From: Nocardiopsis halophila DSM 44494
GTDB taxonomy: Bacteria; Actinomycetota; Actinomycetes; Streptosporangiales; Streptosporangiaceae
Assembly (NCBI RefSeq): GCF_000341245.1
Contig: NZ_ANAD01000130.1
Span: 1-41,855 of the forward strand
Reading direction: 5' to 3'
DNA length: 41,855 nt
Shown: one piece after another, positions 15,944 to 23,271 of the stretch
Numbering within the stretch: the stretch's first letter is position 1
Layout of the letters: each line of letters starts with the position of its first letter
Notes under the pieces: model-generated
What the model was told of the DNA's origin: nothing
Database searches by the model: none
The model's input: only the letters and a program-made list of their open reading frames with translations
Translations under genes and position numbers: made by a program

Positions 15944-17041
15944 TCACTCGTCCGCCGACCGGCCCGCGCCGGTCGTGGGCGGACGCAGGCCGCCCGGGAC
16001 GTCGTACCAGACGGCTTGGCGCACCCCCTCGCTCCGCACGGCCTCCCATTCGGCCCGTGACGGCCGGCGCAGGTGCTCCCCGGCATCGACCAGGTCCGGC
16101 ACCTGCGCCTTCGGTTCCCACGCGGGCGCGGCGATCATGACGTAGGTGCCGTCGTACCGGGTGATCAGCTCCGGACCGGTCCCGGTACGGCGGATGATTC
16201 CGACGTCCCGCTCATCACAGGCGGCCTGGTCCCTGTTCTCGCAGGGATCATCGAAGTCCATGTAGTCAGGGTTCGCGCCCTTCGAGTACCCGGAGACCAC
16301 CAGCGCGCGCGGCTCAGGCCCGGTCGAGTGATAAGTGATCTCCACGTAGTGGTAAGCGGCGCCAACGTGCTCGGGGGAAGCCCGGACGCCTACGCGCACC
16401 CAGCCATCGTCGTCCAGGAGCACCATCGTGTCGAAGGAGCCCTCGAACTGTCGGAGGGCCACTTCCCTGCTTGAGGCCACGAACTGCGTCACGGCCAGCA
16501 CGAGGACGGCGACGAGGGCGGCGGCGCCCGCGGACATGGCGCCGCGCAGCCACTTCGTGCGCTTGGAGAGACGCACCATCAGCGGGAACAGCGCCGCGCT
16601 GCTGAGCAGGGCGAGCACGAAAGTCACCGCCTCGCTGCCCAGAAGGTCTCCGACGGGACCGGCCATGGCACAGGTCGACGCCGGTGAGGCGAACAACAGC
16701 CCGGCCATCGCGGTCTTCCACGGGTGCGGCACGCGCAGCAGCCGCAGGAGCGGGACCACCGGCAGCACGGGAACAGCAGCGACGAGGAACGCGACGAGGA
16801 AGACGGCGAGGGTCTCGCCGGTCTCCCAGCCGGCACTCTTGTGGAACGGGGCGGCGAAGACGGTCGCGGACACGATCGTCACACCCGGCCACAGAAGCCC
16901 GATGACCGCCGCCACGGGCCACACCCACCGGATCGGCACGGCCGACGACACTTCGATGGACGCGCCCGCGTAGCGTCCGCCTTCCTCCTCTGAGGGATCC
17001 TGCACCAAGGGATTTCGCTCCCAGCACGTCCGACGTTCCAT
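15944..17041 (-). CDS. Multi-pass membrane protein of unknown function
   Basis: 365 aa from ATG 17041. Hydrophobic segments at about residues 38-62, 77-100, 109-128, 138-156 and 168-190 suggest five membrane spans, followed by a soluble, acidic C-terminal domain (about 190-365) with strand-rich sequence (GSFDTMVLLDDDGWVRVGV, HYVEITYHSTG) and a possible disulfide pair around DDPCENRDQAACDERD. No family recognised. The start is only moderately supported: AGGG 4 nt upstream; the frame continues open to 17509 without better signals. The 15588-15943 gap upstream of the amidase holds nothing else recognisable. Confidence 0.65.
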   Translation of the reverse strand: MERRTCWERNPLVQDPSEEEGGRYAGASIEVSSAVPIRWVWPVAAVIGLLWPGVTIVSATVFAAPFHKSAGWETGETLAVFLVAFLVAAVPVLPVVPLLRLLRVPHPWKTAMAGLLFASPASTCAMAGPVGDLLGSEAVTFVLALLSSAALFPLMVRLSKRTKWLRGAMSAGAAALVAVLVLAVTQFVASSREVALRQFEGSFDTMVLLDDDGWVRVGVRASPEHVGAAYHYVEITYHSTGPEPRALVVSGYSKGANPDYMDFDDPCENRDQAACDERDVGIIRRTGTGPELITRYDGTYVMIAAPAWEPKAQVPDLVDAGEHLRRPSRAEWEAVRSEGVRQAVWYDVPGGLRPPTTGAGRSADE

Positions 17042-17191
17042 CCGGCCCTGTCGGATGCCCGTCAGAGAGCGGCGGTTCGGTCCGGACCCCGCCGCGCGAT
17101 AGCCCCGGCCCCAAGAGCGAGTCCCGGCGGGTCGGCCCGGCGACCGCCGGAACGAATCTCTCGAATCGAAACCAAGCGCCCTTCGGGCCCA

Positions 17192-17452
17192 TTGCTCCAC
17201 CCCCGCGCGTGCTCCAGCGCGCGTTCCCATCCCGGCCTCCGCGGACCTGCGCTCCTTCGCGAACACCCGACGCAGACGTTCCTGCCCGTCCACCGCATCC
17301 GCCGCGGAAAGCCGAAGCACCCGGACGAGGTGATCGGCCGCAAGACGGAGGAGATCTGGACCACGCTGCACTCCAGCCGCCCGCCTGTACGGGTGCGTGT
17401 CTCCCACCTGGAGAGAATCGCGACCCGCATGGCCCGGAACAAGCACCCGTGA
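17192..17452 (+). pseudogene. Possible 3' remnant of an unknown gene
   Basis: The last 60 codons or so of this frame (RRGKPKHPDEVIGRKTEEIW onward, ending ARNKHP) show the strong third-position GC bias of real genes here, while the upstream part does not and has no good start. It ends 34 nt before the terminator at 17486. It may be the tail of a gene truncated by rearrangement near the tRNA-Pro attachment site. No family recognised; the opposite strand has a longer but less gene-like frame. Confidence 0.3.
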
Positions 17453-17485
17453 GGGGCGCGGGGGACGCCCCGAGACACGAAAAAG

Positions 17486-17518
17486 GGCCGTTCGGTGCTC
17501 GACGACCACCGAACGGCC
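17486..17518 (-). terminator. Rho-independent terminator, original tRNA-Pro trailer
   Basis: 12-bp perfect stem (17486-17497 with 17507-17518) followed on the minus strand by C-TTTTT (17480-17484). It lies just past the truncated tRNA-Pro 3' end at 17550-17585, so it was probably the native terminator of tRNA-Pro before the element inserted. Confidence 0.75.
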
Positions 17519-17549
17519 ACTTCCGACCTGGAGCCGAACTCCGGATCAC

Positions 17550-17585
17550 CTGTCGGGGTGGCGGGATTTGAACCCACGACCTCTT
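17550..17585. repeat. attL-type duplication of the tRNA-Pro 3' end
   Basis: These 36 nt are identical to 20747-20782, the 3' half (T arm plus acceptor) of the intact tRNA-Pro gene, in the same orientation. Beyond 17585 the sequence no longer matches a tRNA. This is the classic scar of tyrosine-recombinase integration. Confidence 0.88.
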
Positions 17586-17691
17586 TCCGTGCCGGGGGCC
17601 TCCTCTGACCGGTGGATGAACCTCGGAAACCTGTCCTGAGCTCGGTCTTCGCCCCGGCCGCTTCTCACTGCTTCCGGGCCTCTCCCGGAGC

Positions 17692-17715
17692 CATGTGCAC
17701 TGAATGTGCATTGCT
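17692..17715. repeat. Left copy of 24-bp inner repeat (candidate integrase arm site)
   Basis: Contains ATGTGCA-N4-ATGTGCA (11-bp period). It matches 20658-20681 at 23 of 24 positions, lies 107 bp inside attL, and has the same orientation as its partner. Paired direct repeats inside both att ends suit integrase arm-type binding sites. The rest of 17586-17814 shows nothing else. Confidence 0.5.
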
Positions 17716-17814
17716 CTTGGCCCAAACCACAGGACGCCCGCCCCAAGTGAGCTGGCTTGTCCCGCATACCTGAACCATGCTCCTCAGCTCCGGTCTTCGG
17801 CAACCATCATCTTC

Positions 17815-17889
17815 GGTCCGGGGTGCCCGATGGCGCCGGGACCGGCCACCCCAGACAGGCCGTGTCGCGCCATCGGGTGCCCCGGGACC
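17815..17889. repeat. Imperfect 23-bp inverted repeat
   Basis: The segment 17815-17837 pairs with 17867-17889 around a core CCCGATGGCGC, with a bulge and two mismatches. It marks the point where high-GC sequence gives way to the AT-richer cargo region. Role unknown: terminator, or the edge of an insertion. Confidence 0.5.
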
Positions 17890-17981
17890 TGAACACGTCA
17901 TCAACTTGAGAAGCCAAGGCCATGGAATCCACCAGGAAAAGCAGATCGAACACACAGAGGGCGTCAAAATATACCAAAACA

Positions 17982-18019
17982 GACAAGCGGTGTTTCTATG
18001 CACGAAAACACGCCTTGTC
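17982..18019. promoter_or_regulatory. Inverted repeat upstream of the DUF4365 gene
   Basis: A 14-bp arm (GACAAGCGGTGTTT) at 17982-17995 faces its near-complement at 18006-18019 with two mismatches and a 10-nt centre. It ends 45 nt before the cargo gene start, and a TTGTCG hexamer overlaps the right arm with TTATGA 15 nt later. It could be an operator at the cargo promoter or an mRNA hairpin. Confidence 0.4.
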
Positions 18020-18064
18020 GCCGCCCACCTATACCTTATGAGCAACATACAAAAGGAGGATCAA

Positions 18065-19222
18065 ATGCCCAGAATCCCAAAGGGGCGTCGCGTAGGACGA
18101 GCTGCCGTCAATGAAGTCACTAGAATTCTAGAAAACAACGATCATATCGTTCAAGAGATCGACGGTCAGAACGATTTTGGGGAAGATCTTTATGCGACTT
18201 TCAGCAAAGAAGGTGAAGTGAGTGGAGACGTAATCCGAATCCAAGTAAAGGGTGGAGTGTCCTGGAGGCGCGCCAACGGCTACGCAGTTCCTGTTGGAAG
18301 TCACTCCAATACTTGGATGGAGGGAAATATTCCAGTGATCTGCATTGTTTACGACCCTGAACACGAGGAGCTCTACTGGGCAAATGCCACAGAGCAATTG
18401 CGTTCTGCCATAACTAGCGGCCAGGAACTTAAGCACATCGGAATTAGTTCCAACTCGAAGCTAAATGAAGACACCGTAGAAAGATTTGTCGCAGAAGCTC
18501 GAGAGTATGTGGGCAGATTTCGGGGTATTCATGCCGTCCACACCTACCTAAGTGAGATGTCTGGCGCAACCTTCCGAGAAACGGACGCGGTGCTCTACTT
18601 TGTTAACAACAGCGATGATGTTCTCATTTTTCAGCAAGGCCTCGGAGAGGGCTTTGCAACACTCCTCCACAGCGACTTGGAGTGGGAACCTCAGACAATA
18701 ACACCAGATTCGTTCACCCTCGATAGCCTAAATATCAACATGGGCTTCACATTGCTGGACGATTCCCTTCTAGGCTTTGCTGAGTTTCTGTGGCTGGTCG
18801 CCTGTTTTTCTGAAACCGAGTGGCTTCGAGAGTATCGCTTTAATTCACCAGGGTTCAACCAGGAAGAGCACGACCCCGGGGAACACGCAGATATCGAAGT
18901 TGAAGTCGCAGATAAATACGTCATGGAGCAGATACTCGACCGACTGGAAGTCGAGCCTGAACTGCTAGATAAGTCGATTTCTGTCTTCCGCAACACAAGA
19001 GACATCGATCGTGAGATCCTAAAGGATCTAGAAGTTATGGAGTCTGACCCGCAAATTGTAGAGGAGTTGATTAACCTCAGTAGAAACAGTCAAGAAAGTG
19101 CCTCCTACGAAGCCTGGCGATTGGCCATAATTTACCTCATTGACCAGGTACGAATTGGTGCACCCTACCTGCCTCTTGAAGAGCAAATCAAGATCGTTTG
19201 GCGCGTACCTGAGCAAGAGTAA
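18065..19222 (+). CDS. DUF4365-type nuclease-like protein, element cargo
   Basis: 385 aa from ATG 18065, with AAAGGAGGA just upstream. The N-terminal 120 residues match DUF4365: helix GRAAVNEVTRILENN, then NDFGEDLYATF (D37, E40, D41), strand IRIQVKGG (Q60, K62), and the NTWMEGNIPVICIVYDP strand. This is the PD-(D/E)XK nuclease order with a QxK variant, as in Mrr-like enzymes, suggesting DNA cleavage (inference). Residues 140-385 are acidic and unassigned. Codon use and GC are far lower than all neighbours, so it was acquired. A role in phage or plasmid defence is plausible for such tRNA-element cargo. Confidence 0.75.
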   Translation: MPRIPKGRRVGRAAVNEVTRILENNDHIVQEIDGQNDFGEDLYATFSKEGEVSGDVIRIQVKGGVSWRRANGYAVPVGSHSNTWMEGNIPVICIVYDPEHEELYWANATEQLRSAITSGQELKHIGISSNSKLNEDTVERFVAEAREYVGRFRGIHAVHTYLSEMSGATFRETDAVLYFVNNSDDVLIFQQGLGEGFATLLHSDLEWEPQTITPDSFTLDSLNINMGFTLLDDSLLGFAEFLWLVACFSETEWLREYRFNSPGFNQEEHDPGEHADIEVEVADKYVMEQILDRLEVEPELLDKSISVFRNTRDIDREILKDLEVMESDPQIVEELINLSRNSQESASYEAWRLAIIYLIDQVRIGAPYLPLEEQIKIVWRVPEQE

Positions 19223-19326
19223 CAGCGCTCACCTAGAATAAGGCAATCGTGATATAGGCAAGTCAGAATCCACTAGAATAAATCGCAAAATAACGATTAT
19301 GTGACGTCTCATAACGACAAGTAGCA

Positions 19327-19389
19327 CAGCTTCTGGCCACCGCTCACGACCGGGCATAAGCCCGCAGCCTGAGCGGTGGCCAGAAGCTG
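19327..19389. terminator. 20-bp perfect hairpin after the cargo gene
   Basis: The segment 19327-19346 pairs perfectly with 19370-19389, and the loop holds a second small stem (CGGGC at 19351-19355 with GCCCG at 19360-19364). A separate 10-bp hairpin follows at 19392-19413. It sits where AT-rich sequence changes back to GC-rich and directly before the open integrase frame, whose start codon is missing. It can terminate the cargo transcript; it may also mark a deletion or insertion junction. The AT-rich stretch 19223-19326 holds nothing else. Confidence 0.6.
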
Positions 19390-19418
19390 CTGCGACGGCG
19401 CTCGCGCCGTCGCCTTGA

Positions 19419-20635
19419 TCCCATACAGCGCAGTTCGACGACCGCACCAAGGACAAGGCATACGTGGAGGCGGTGAAGAAGGCCAAGGCGACCAAGCGCA
19501 CGCCTCCCGCGCGCTGGATGGTCCGCTATTACGACCCCTCCGGCCGAATCAAGAGCGGGGGCACGTTCAAGAAGAAGCCGGACGCGGAGAAGAAGCAAAC
19601 CGAGATCGAGAACAGCCTGCACGAGGGCAGCTATCGCAACCCCCACGCCGCCAAGGTTACCGTGGCCGAGATGGCTGAGAAGTAGCTGAGCACGCGCACG
19701 GATATCAAGCGCTCGACCTGGTGGAAGTACCGGGGTCTCCTGGACGCGCACGTGCTGCCTCGCTGGGGAGAGCTTCCGGTCTCGGCGGTGTACTCCGAGG
19801 ACGTCGCCGTGTGGGTGGCCGAACTCCAGAAGCCGCGGGATGAGGGCGGAGCCAACCTGGGAGCCTCCCAGACTCGGCACGCCTACGGCGTTCTCTCCAT
19901 GGTCCTGGAATGGTGTGTGCCGCGTCGCCTCCCGGCCTCCCCGCCAATCCCGCACGCGGGATGCCGCTTCCGAAGCCGAGTGAGGCTGAACACGTCTACC
20001 TCGATCACCTCCAGGTGGAGGCGCTGGCGGACGCGGCGGGATCACTGCGCACCAGGTACGGCCAGATCGCCGCAGCCGCGAACATCAACCGGCCCCTCAT
20101 CCTCCTGGCCTACACAGGGCTCCTCTTCAACGAAGCCGCCGCGCTGCGAGTCGGCAGGGTGGATCTGGAGACACGGCGCATCCGGATCGTCACGGCCTTC
20201 GCCGAGGTGGAGGGCAAGCTTGTCGAACAGGCGCCCAAGACGGGCAAGAGCCGGACCGTGCCCATTCCCAGGTCCCTCGTCGCCGAGTTGCTTCCGCTCG
20301 TGCAGGGTCGGCCGGACTCGGCGCTGGTGTTCACCACCAAGCGGGGGACTGAGGTGCGCTTGCGCAATTGGCGCAACCGAGAGTTCGGCAAGGCACTCAA
20401 GGCAGCCGGGCTCGACGGGATGGGCCTGACGCCGCACAAACTGCCGCACAAACTTCGGCACACGGCCGCGTCACTCGCCATCGCGGCCGGCGCGGACGTC
20501 AAGGTCGTGCAAGCGATGCTCGGCCACGCCACCGCCACGATGACCCTGGACCGGTACGGGCATCTCTTCCCCGACCGACTGGACGAGGTCGCCGAGGCGA
20601 TGGACGCCGCTCGGCTGCGGGTGCTCGCCGCCTGA
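19419..20635 (+). pseudogene. Tyrosine recombinase (integrase), degenerate
   Basis: The frame opens after TGA at 19416 with no plausible early start (first GTG at 19464). It reads an AP2-like arm-binding domain (ARWMVRYYDPSGR), then TAG at 19683-19685 where homologues would have a tryptophan (AEKW-LSTRTD). The core-binding domain continues in the same frame (LPRWGELPVSAV to VLSMVLEWCV near 19920), then the frame shifts. The catalytic domain (to 20635) keeps K (PKTGKSRTVPIP), HKLRH, LGH and Y (RYGHLF), but the first arginine appears lost: YTGLLFNE where TGLR is expected. Confidence 0.85.
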
Positions 20636-20657
20636 GGGGGCAGGGACATGACCCCCA

Positions 20658-20681
20658 CCATGTGCAATGAATGTGCATTGC
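20658..20681. repeat. Right copy of 24-bp inner repeat (candidate integrase arm site)
   Basis: Partner of 17692-17715 with one mismatch, again ATGTGCA-N4-ATGTGCA. It lies 23 bp past the integrase stop and 66 bp inside the right att copy. Confidence 0.5.
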
Positions 20682-20712
20682 GGTTCTGAGGGCTCCATGC
20701 CTGGAAAACGAA

Positions 20713-20744
20713 GAACGGGTGCCCACCTGCGTGGACACCCGTTC
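20713..20744 (-). terminator. Rho-independent terminator of the restored tRNA-Pro
   Basis: GAACGGGTG stem (20713-20721 with 20736-20744), followed on the minus strand by TTCGTTTTCC. It belongs to the element, which therefore supplies both a new tRNA 3' end and a new terminator. Confidence 0.75.
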
Positions 20745-20746
20745 CT

Positions 20747-20782
20747 CTGTCGGGGTGGCGGGATTTGAACCCACGACCTCTT
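20747..20782. repeat. attR-type copy within tRNA-Pro
   Basis: 36 nt identical to 17550-17585. It covers the tRNA acceptor, T arm and the variable-loop edge, plus 3 nt beyond the discriminator base. Confidence 0.88.
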
Positions 20783-20823
20783 CGTCCCGAACGAAGCGCG
20801 CTGCCAAGCTGCGCTACACCCCG
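20750..20823 (-). tRNA. tRNA-Pro (anticodon CGG)
   Basis: A complete 74-nt cloverleaf: acceptor CGGGGTG/CACCCCG with discriminator A, D stem GCGC, anticodon stem CTTCG/CGAAG with loop TTCGGGA (anticodon CGG, Pro codon CCG), T arm GTGGG/CCCGC around TTCAAAT. CCA is not encoded. It serves as the integration site of the 17550-20782 element, and its 3' half is element-derived. Confidence 0.95.
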
Positions 20824-20837
20824 TGGCAACGCTGATC

Positions 20838-20843
20838 AGTCTA
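20838..20843 (-). promoter_or_regulatory. -10 box of tRNA-Pro
   Basis: TAGACT on the minus strand, 14 nt before the tRNA 5' end. The -35 region is weak. Confidence 0.5.
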
Positions 20844-20971
20844 GCGGACGTGGAGGGGTGCTCGCACACGCGGAAGGGAAGTCGAAGGGAGAGGATGCGG
20901 GGCCCGGGTGAAGCGGGAGGCCGCGGGCTTCCGGGCCGTCCCGGCGCGGGGTTCGGTCCTGGACGCAATGC

Positions 20972-21003
20972 GGGGAGGCCACGCCTGAGGGCGCGGCCTC
21001 CCC
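20972..21003. terminator. Hairpin in the tRNA-Pro / zinc-protein gap
   Basis: A 9-bp GGGGAGGCC stem (20972-20980 with 20995-21003) with additional inner pairing. It lies between divergent genes, so it does not end either; it may insulate them or belong to an unseen transcript. Confidence 0.4.
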
Positions 21004-21122
21004 GGTCCTCGCGCATGGGGGGTGTCTATCCCGTGGGCAGGACCCCAAACCTCTCTAGAGAAGAACGGCCGAGGGCGGTCCCTTCCCTTGTCTGGGTCCC
21101 CCGACCGTCGCACCGTCGGGGC

Positions 21123-21524
21123 ATGGGTGCCGCGACCACCGTCCCCGACCCCGATGATGCGCGGCCCTTTCCCTGGTGGGTCCGCCTGTCCCGCCGACTC
21201 AACGGGGAGCGGGTGTGCGCCGTGCCCGGCTGTATCGGGATGACCGATCCCGACCGGCCGTACTGCACGGCGCACACCGACGCGGTCCGCGCGCTCCGCT
21301 CCCGGCTCGGCGACCGGTGCTGCGCCGAAGAGGGCTGCCCCGACCCGCGCGAGGGCGGCGACGTCCACGGCGACCTGTGCCGGGCCCACGGCGACGCCGC
21401 ACTGCTGCGCGCGGCCGTCGCCCGCACCGCGCCCGGACGGTGGAACGTCTCCGCCGGCGGCACGGGCTCTGCGGGGCCGGGACCGGAGCCCCGGGCCCGG
21501 CGCGCGTCCGCCTCCGGCTTCTGA
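21123..21524 (+). CDS. Small protein with two C-x4-C...C-x2-H zinc-knuckle-like motifs
   Basis: 133 aa from ATG 21123; family not recognised. Two spaced metal-ligand sets are visible: C32-x4-C37-x10-C48-x2-H51 and C67-x4-C72-x13-C86-x2-H89, separated by a basic helix (AVRALRSRLGDR). This suggests an internal duplication binding two zinc ions; nucleic-acid or protein binding is a guess. Third codon positions are strongly GC, which supports a real gene. No good ribosome site precedes the ATG. The last 35 residues are disordered. It stands alone, 114 bp before the DUF4178 operon. Confidence 0.55.
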   Translation: MGAATTVPDPDDARPFPWWVRLSRRLNGERVCAVPGCIGMTDPDRPYCTAHTDAVRALRSRLGDRCCAEEGCPDPREGGDVHGDLCRAHGDAALLRAAVARTAPGRWNVSAGGTGSAGPGPEPRARRASASGF

Positions 21525-21638
21525 GGAACCGCCCGTTCCCGCAACCGTGACGGGGTCGTGACCTCGCAGGTGGAACCCTGTGCGCCTGTCCGCACGTCCG
21601 ATAGGGCCGGACCTCATCCCCGAGCCCGGAGGCGCGCT

Positions 21639-22295
21639 GTGGACCCCGTCTTGACCGTGGTGCTGATCCTGCTCGGTGCGCTGGTGGTGCTGGGCGCGGC
21701 GATCCTCATCGTCCAAATGCGCCGCCGCCCCGCCCGCACCGCGCCCGCACCGCCCGCTCCCCCGCGCGACCCCTTCGCCGACGTCGGCGAGATCAACGGC
21801 GACCCGCGCCGGCTGCGCGCGGGCGACATGGTCGAGATGGGCGCCGAGCGGCTCTGGGTGCGCGGCACCCTGCGGCTGTCCGAGGGCGGCGCGCAGTGGG
21901 CCGAGCACTTCGTGGACGCCGGGGACGCGGGCGGCACCGGTGCCCGCCGCTGGCTCTCCGTCGAGGAGGACCCCGACCTGCAGCTGGCACTGTGGACCGG
22001 CCGCCCCGAGCTGGACCTGGTCCCCGGCGCCTCGTCCCTGGAGCTGGAGGGGACGCGCTACCGGCTCAGCGAGCGCGGCAGTGCCTCCTACCGCTCGGAG
22101 GGCACCACCGGTCTGCGCGCCTCGGGCGGCATGGACTACGCCGACTACGAGGCCGACGACGGCTCGCTGCTCTCCTTCGAGCGCTTCGACCACGGCGGCT
22201 GGGAGGCCGCGACCGGCGCCCCCGTCTCCCCGGGGACCCTGACCGTCTACCCCACCTCCGACGGGTCCGGCGGCTCCGACGGCGGGAGAGGCTGA
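21639..22295 (+). CDS. DUF4178 domain membrane-anchored protein
   Basis: 218 aa from GTG 21639 with CGGAGG 6 nt upstream. An N-terminal membrane segment (about 4-24, VLTVVLILLGALVVLGAAILIV) is followed by a basic RRRP stretch and a strand-rich soluble domain (GDMVEMGAERLWVRGTLRLSEGG, FVDAG..RWLSVEED, GTTGLRASGGMDYADYEADDGSLLSFERF) typical of DUF4178. Function unknown. First gene of a compact five-gene operon ending in a membrane-bound spermidine synthase; the next gene begins 2 nt after its stop region. The operon order is conserved in actinobacteria, as I recall. Confidence 0.82.
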   Translation: MDPVLTVVLILLGALVVLGAAILIVQMRRRPARTAPAPPAPPRDPFADVGEINGDPRRLRAGDMVEMGAERLWVRGTLRLSEGGAQWAEHFVDAGDAGGTGARRWLSVEEDPDLQLALWTGRPELDLVPGASSLELEGTRYRLSERGSASYRSEGTTGLRASGGMDYADYEADDGSLLSFERFDHGGWEAATGAPVSPGTLTVYPTSDGSGGSDGGRG

Positions 22296-22296
22296 C

Positions 22297-22863
22297 GTGC
22301 GCACCGCACCCGCACCCGCACCCGCCGCCGTACCGGTCCGCGTCCCCTTCGCCGACACCCGCGCCCGCGACCTGGCCTGGAGCCTGGAGCGGCCGCCGCT
22401 GCCCGCCCTCGCCGCGCGCTCCGTCCTGCTGGGCGGGACCGAGGTCGAACTGCGCGTCCTGGGCGCCTCCCACCAGGTCGTCCTCCCGGGGGCCGCGGGC
22501 ACCGTGGAGACCGTCGCCTGCCTGCCGGACCGGGACGGGGACCTGCCCGCCTCGGCGGCCCCCGACGTCCCCGGCCTGGCCTCCTACGCCTTCACCAGCA
22601 CGGTCGAGCGCCTCACCGGGACCGAGCTGGAGCGGCGCGTGCGCGCCCTGGTCGACCGGCTCGACGGCCGCCCCGCCGCCCTCGCCGCCGCGTTCCCCGG
22701 GTCGCCGTCGGCCGTGACCGCGCTCGACGCCGCCTCCCCCGCCCCCGGGCACCTGCACTGGCGCACCTGGCACGCCTACCCCCAGGCCGGGGAGCTGGTG
22801 TGCACCCGGACGCGGATCCGGACCGCCGCCGACGCCCCTGTTGAAAGGAGTCCCGCACAGTGA
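22297..22863 (+). CDS. DUF2617 family protein
   Basis: 188 aa from GTG 22297, one base after the DUF4178 stop. The sequence LGGTEVELRVLGASHQVVL, GLASYAFTSTVERLTGTELERRVRALVDRL and HLHWRTWHAYPQAGELVCTRTRI follows the DUF2617 pattern. It has no signal peptide or membrane span. The C-terminal WRTWHAYPQ..E segment and its arginines hint at nucleic-acid or ligand binding, but no function is established. Its stop overlaps the next start by 4 nt. Confidence 0.82.
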   Translation: MRTAPAPAPAAVPVRVPFADTRARDLAWSLERPPLPALAARSVLLGGTEVELRVLGASHQVVLPGAAGTVETVACLPDRDGDLPASAAPDVPGLASYAFTSTVERLTGTELERRVRALVDRLDGRPAALAAAFPGSPSAVTALDAASPAPGHLHWRTWHAYPQAGELVCTRTRIRTAADAPVERSPAQ

Positions 22864-23195
22864 ACCTCGAAGGGAACCTGGGCAAGGTCCTGCTGATCGC
22901 CGGCCTCGGGGGCATCGTCCTCGTCATCGCCCTGGCCTCGTGCGGCAGCGCCTCGGCCCGGCCGGACTGCGGCGACTACGACCTCGTCAACGGCGAGTAC
23001 GTGTACAACGACGACCGCGGCGACTACGAGCGCGAGGACGGCCGCTACATCTACGTCGGCTGCGACACCTCCCGCTCCCACGGGTCCAGCGGTTCGAGCA
23101 GCGGATCCGGTGGCGGCGGGTTCTTCTCCTTCTGGGGCGGCGGATCCCGCGACGGCTCCGGATTCCGGGGCGGCGGCCCCGGATGGGGCAAGTGA
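22860..23195 (+). CDS. DUF4247 family putative lipoprotein
   Basis: 111 aa from GTG 22860 (GTGA overlap with the previous stop). The N-terminal hydrophobic segment (about 8-27) ends LASC at residue 28, a plausible lipobox, so the mature protein may be lipid-anchored outside the cell. The middle part is acidic and tyrosine-rich (DYDLVNGEYVYNDDRGDYE) with cysteines C28, C37 and one in YVGCDTS. The tail is a Gly/Ser-rich, aromatic-spiced region (GGGGFFSFWGGG). Matches DUF4247; function unknown. Third gene of the spermidine-synthase operon. Confidence 0.78.
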   Translation: MNLEGNLGKVLLIAGLGGIVLVIALASCGSASARPDCGDYDLVNGEYVYNDDRGDYEREDGRYIYVGCDTSRSHGSSGSSSGSGGGGFFSFWGGGSRDGSGFRGGGPGWGK

Positions 23196-23271
23196 CGCCG
23201 GCCCCGCAACCGCCGGCGGCACAGCCGGCACCCGTGACGGAACGAGACAGACAAGGAACCCCCGAGACGCG

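Larger units (their letters stand above)
17550..20782. mobile_element. Small decayed integrative element in tRNA-Pro(CGG)
   Basis: A 3.2-kb segment bounded by the 36-bp att repeats. Contents in order: an inner arm-like repeat (17692), an inverted repeat (17815-17889), an AT-richer DUF4365 gene (18065-19222), a 20-bp hairpin (19327-19389), a decayed tyrosine integrase (to 20635), the matching arm repeat (20658) and a fresh terminator (20713-20744) serving the restored tRNA. No replication, excisionase or transfer gene is present. The integrase lesions mean it is probably fixed unless helped in trans. Confidence 0.8.

Noticed and set aside
17777-18064. N-terminal extension of the DUF4365 protein
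   Set aside because: The extension covers the inverted repeats and candidate promoter; AAAGGAGGA marks ATG 18065 as the start.
20841-22502. 553-codon minus-strand frame
   Set aside because: Low-complexity translation antisense to the zinc-protein, DUF4178 and DUF2617 genes.
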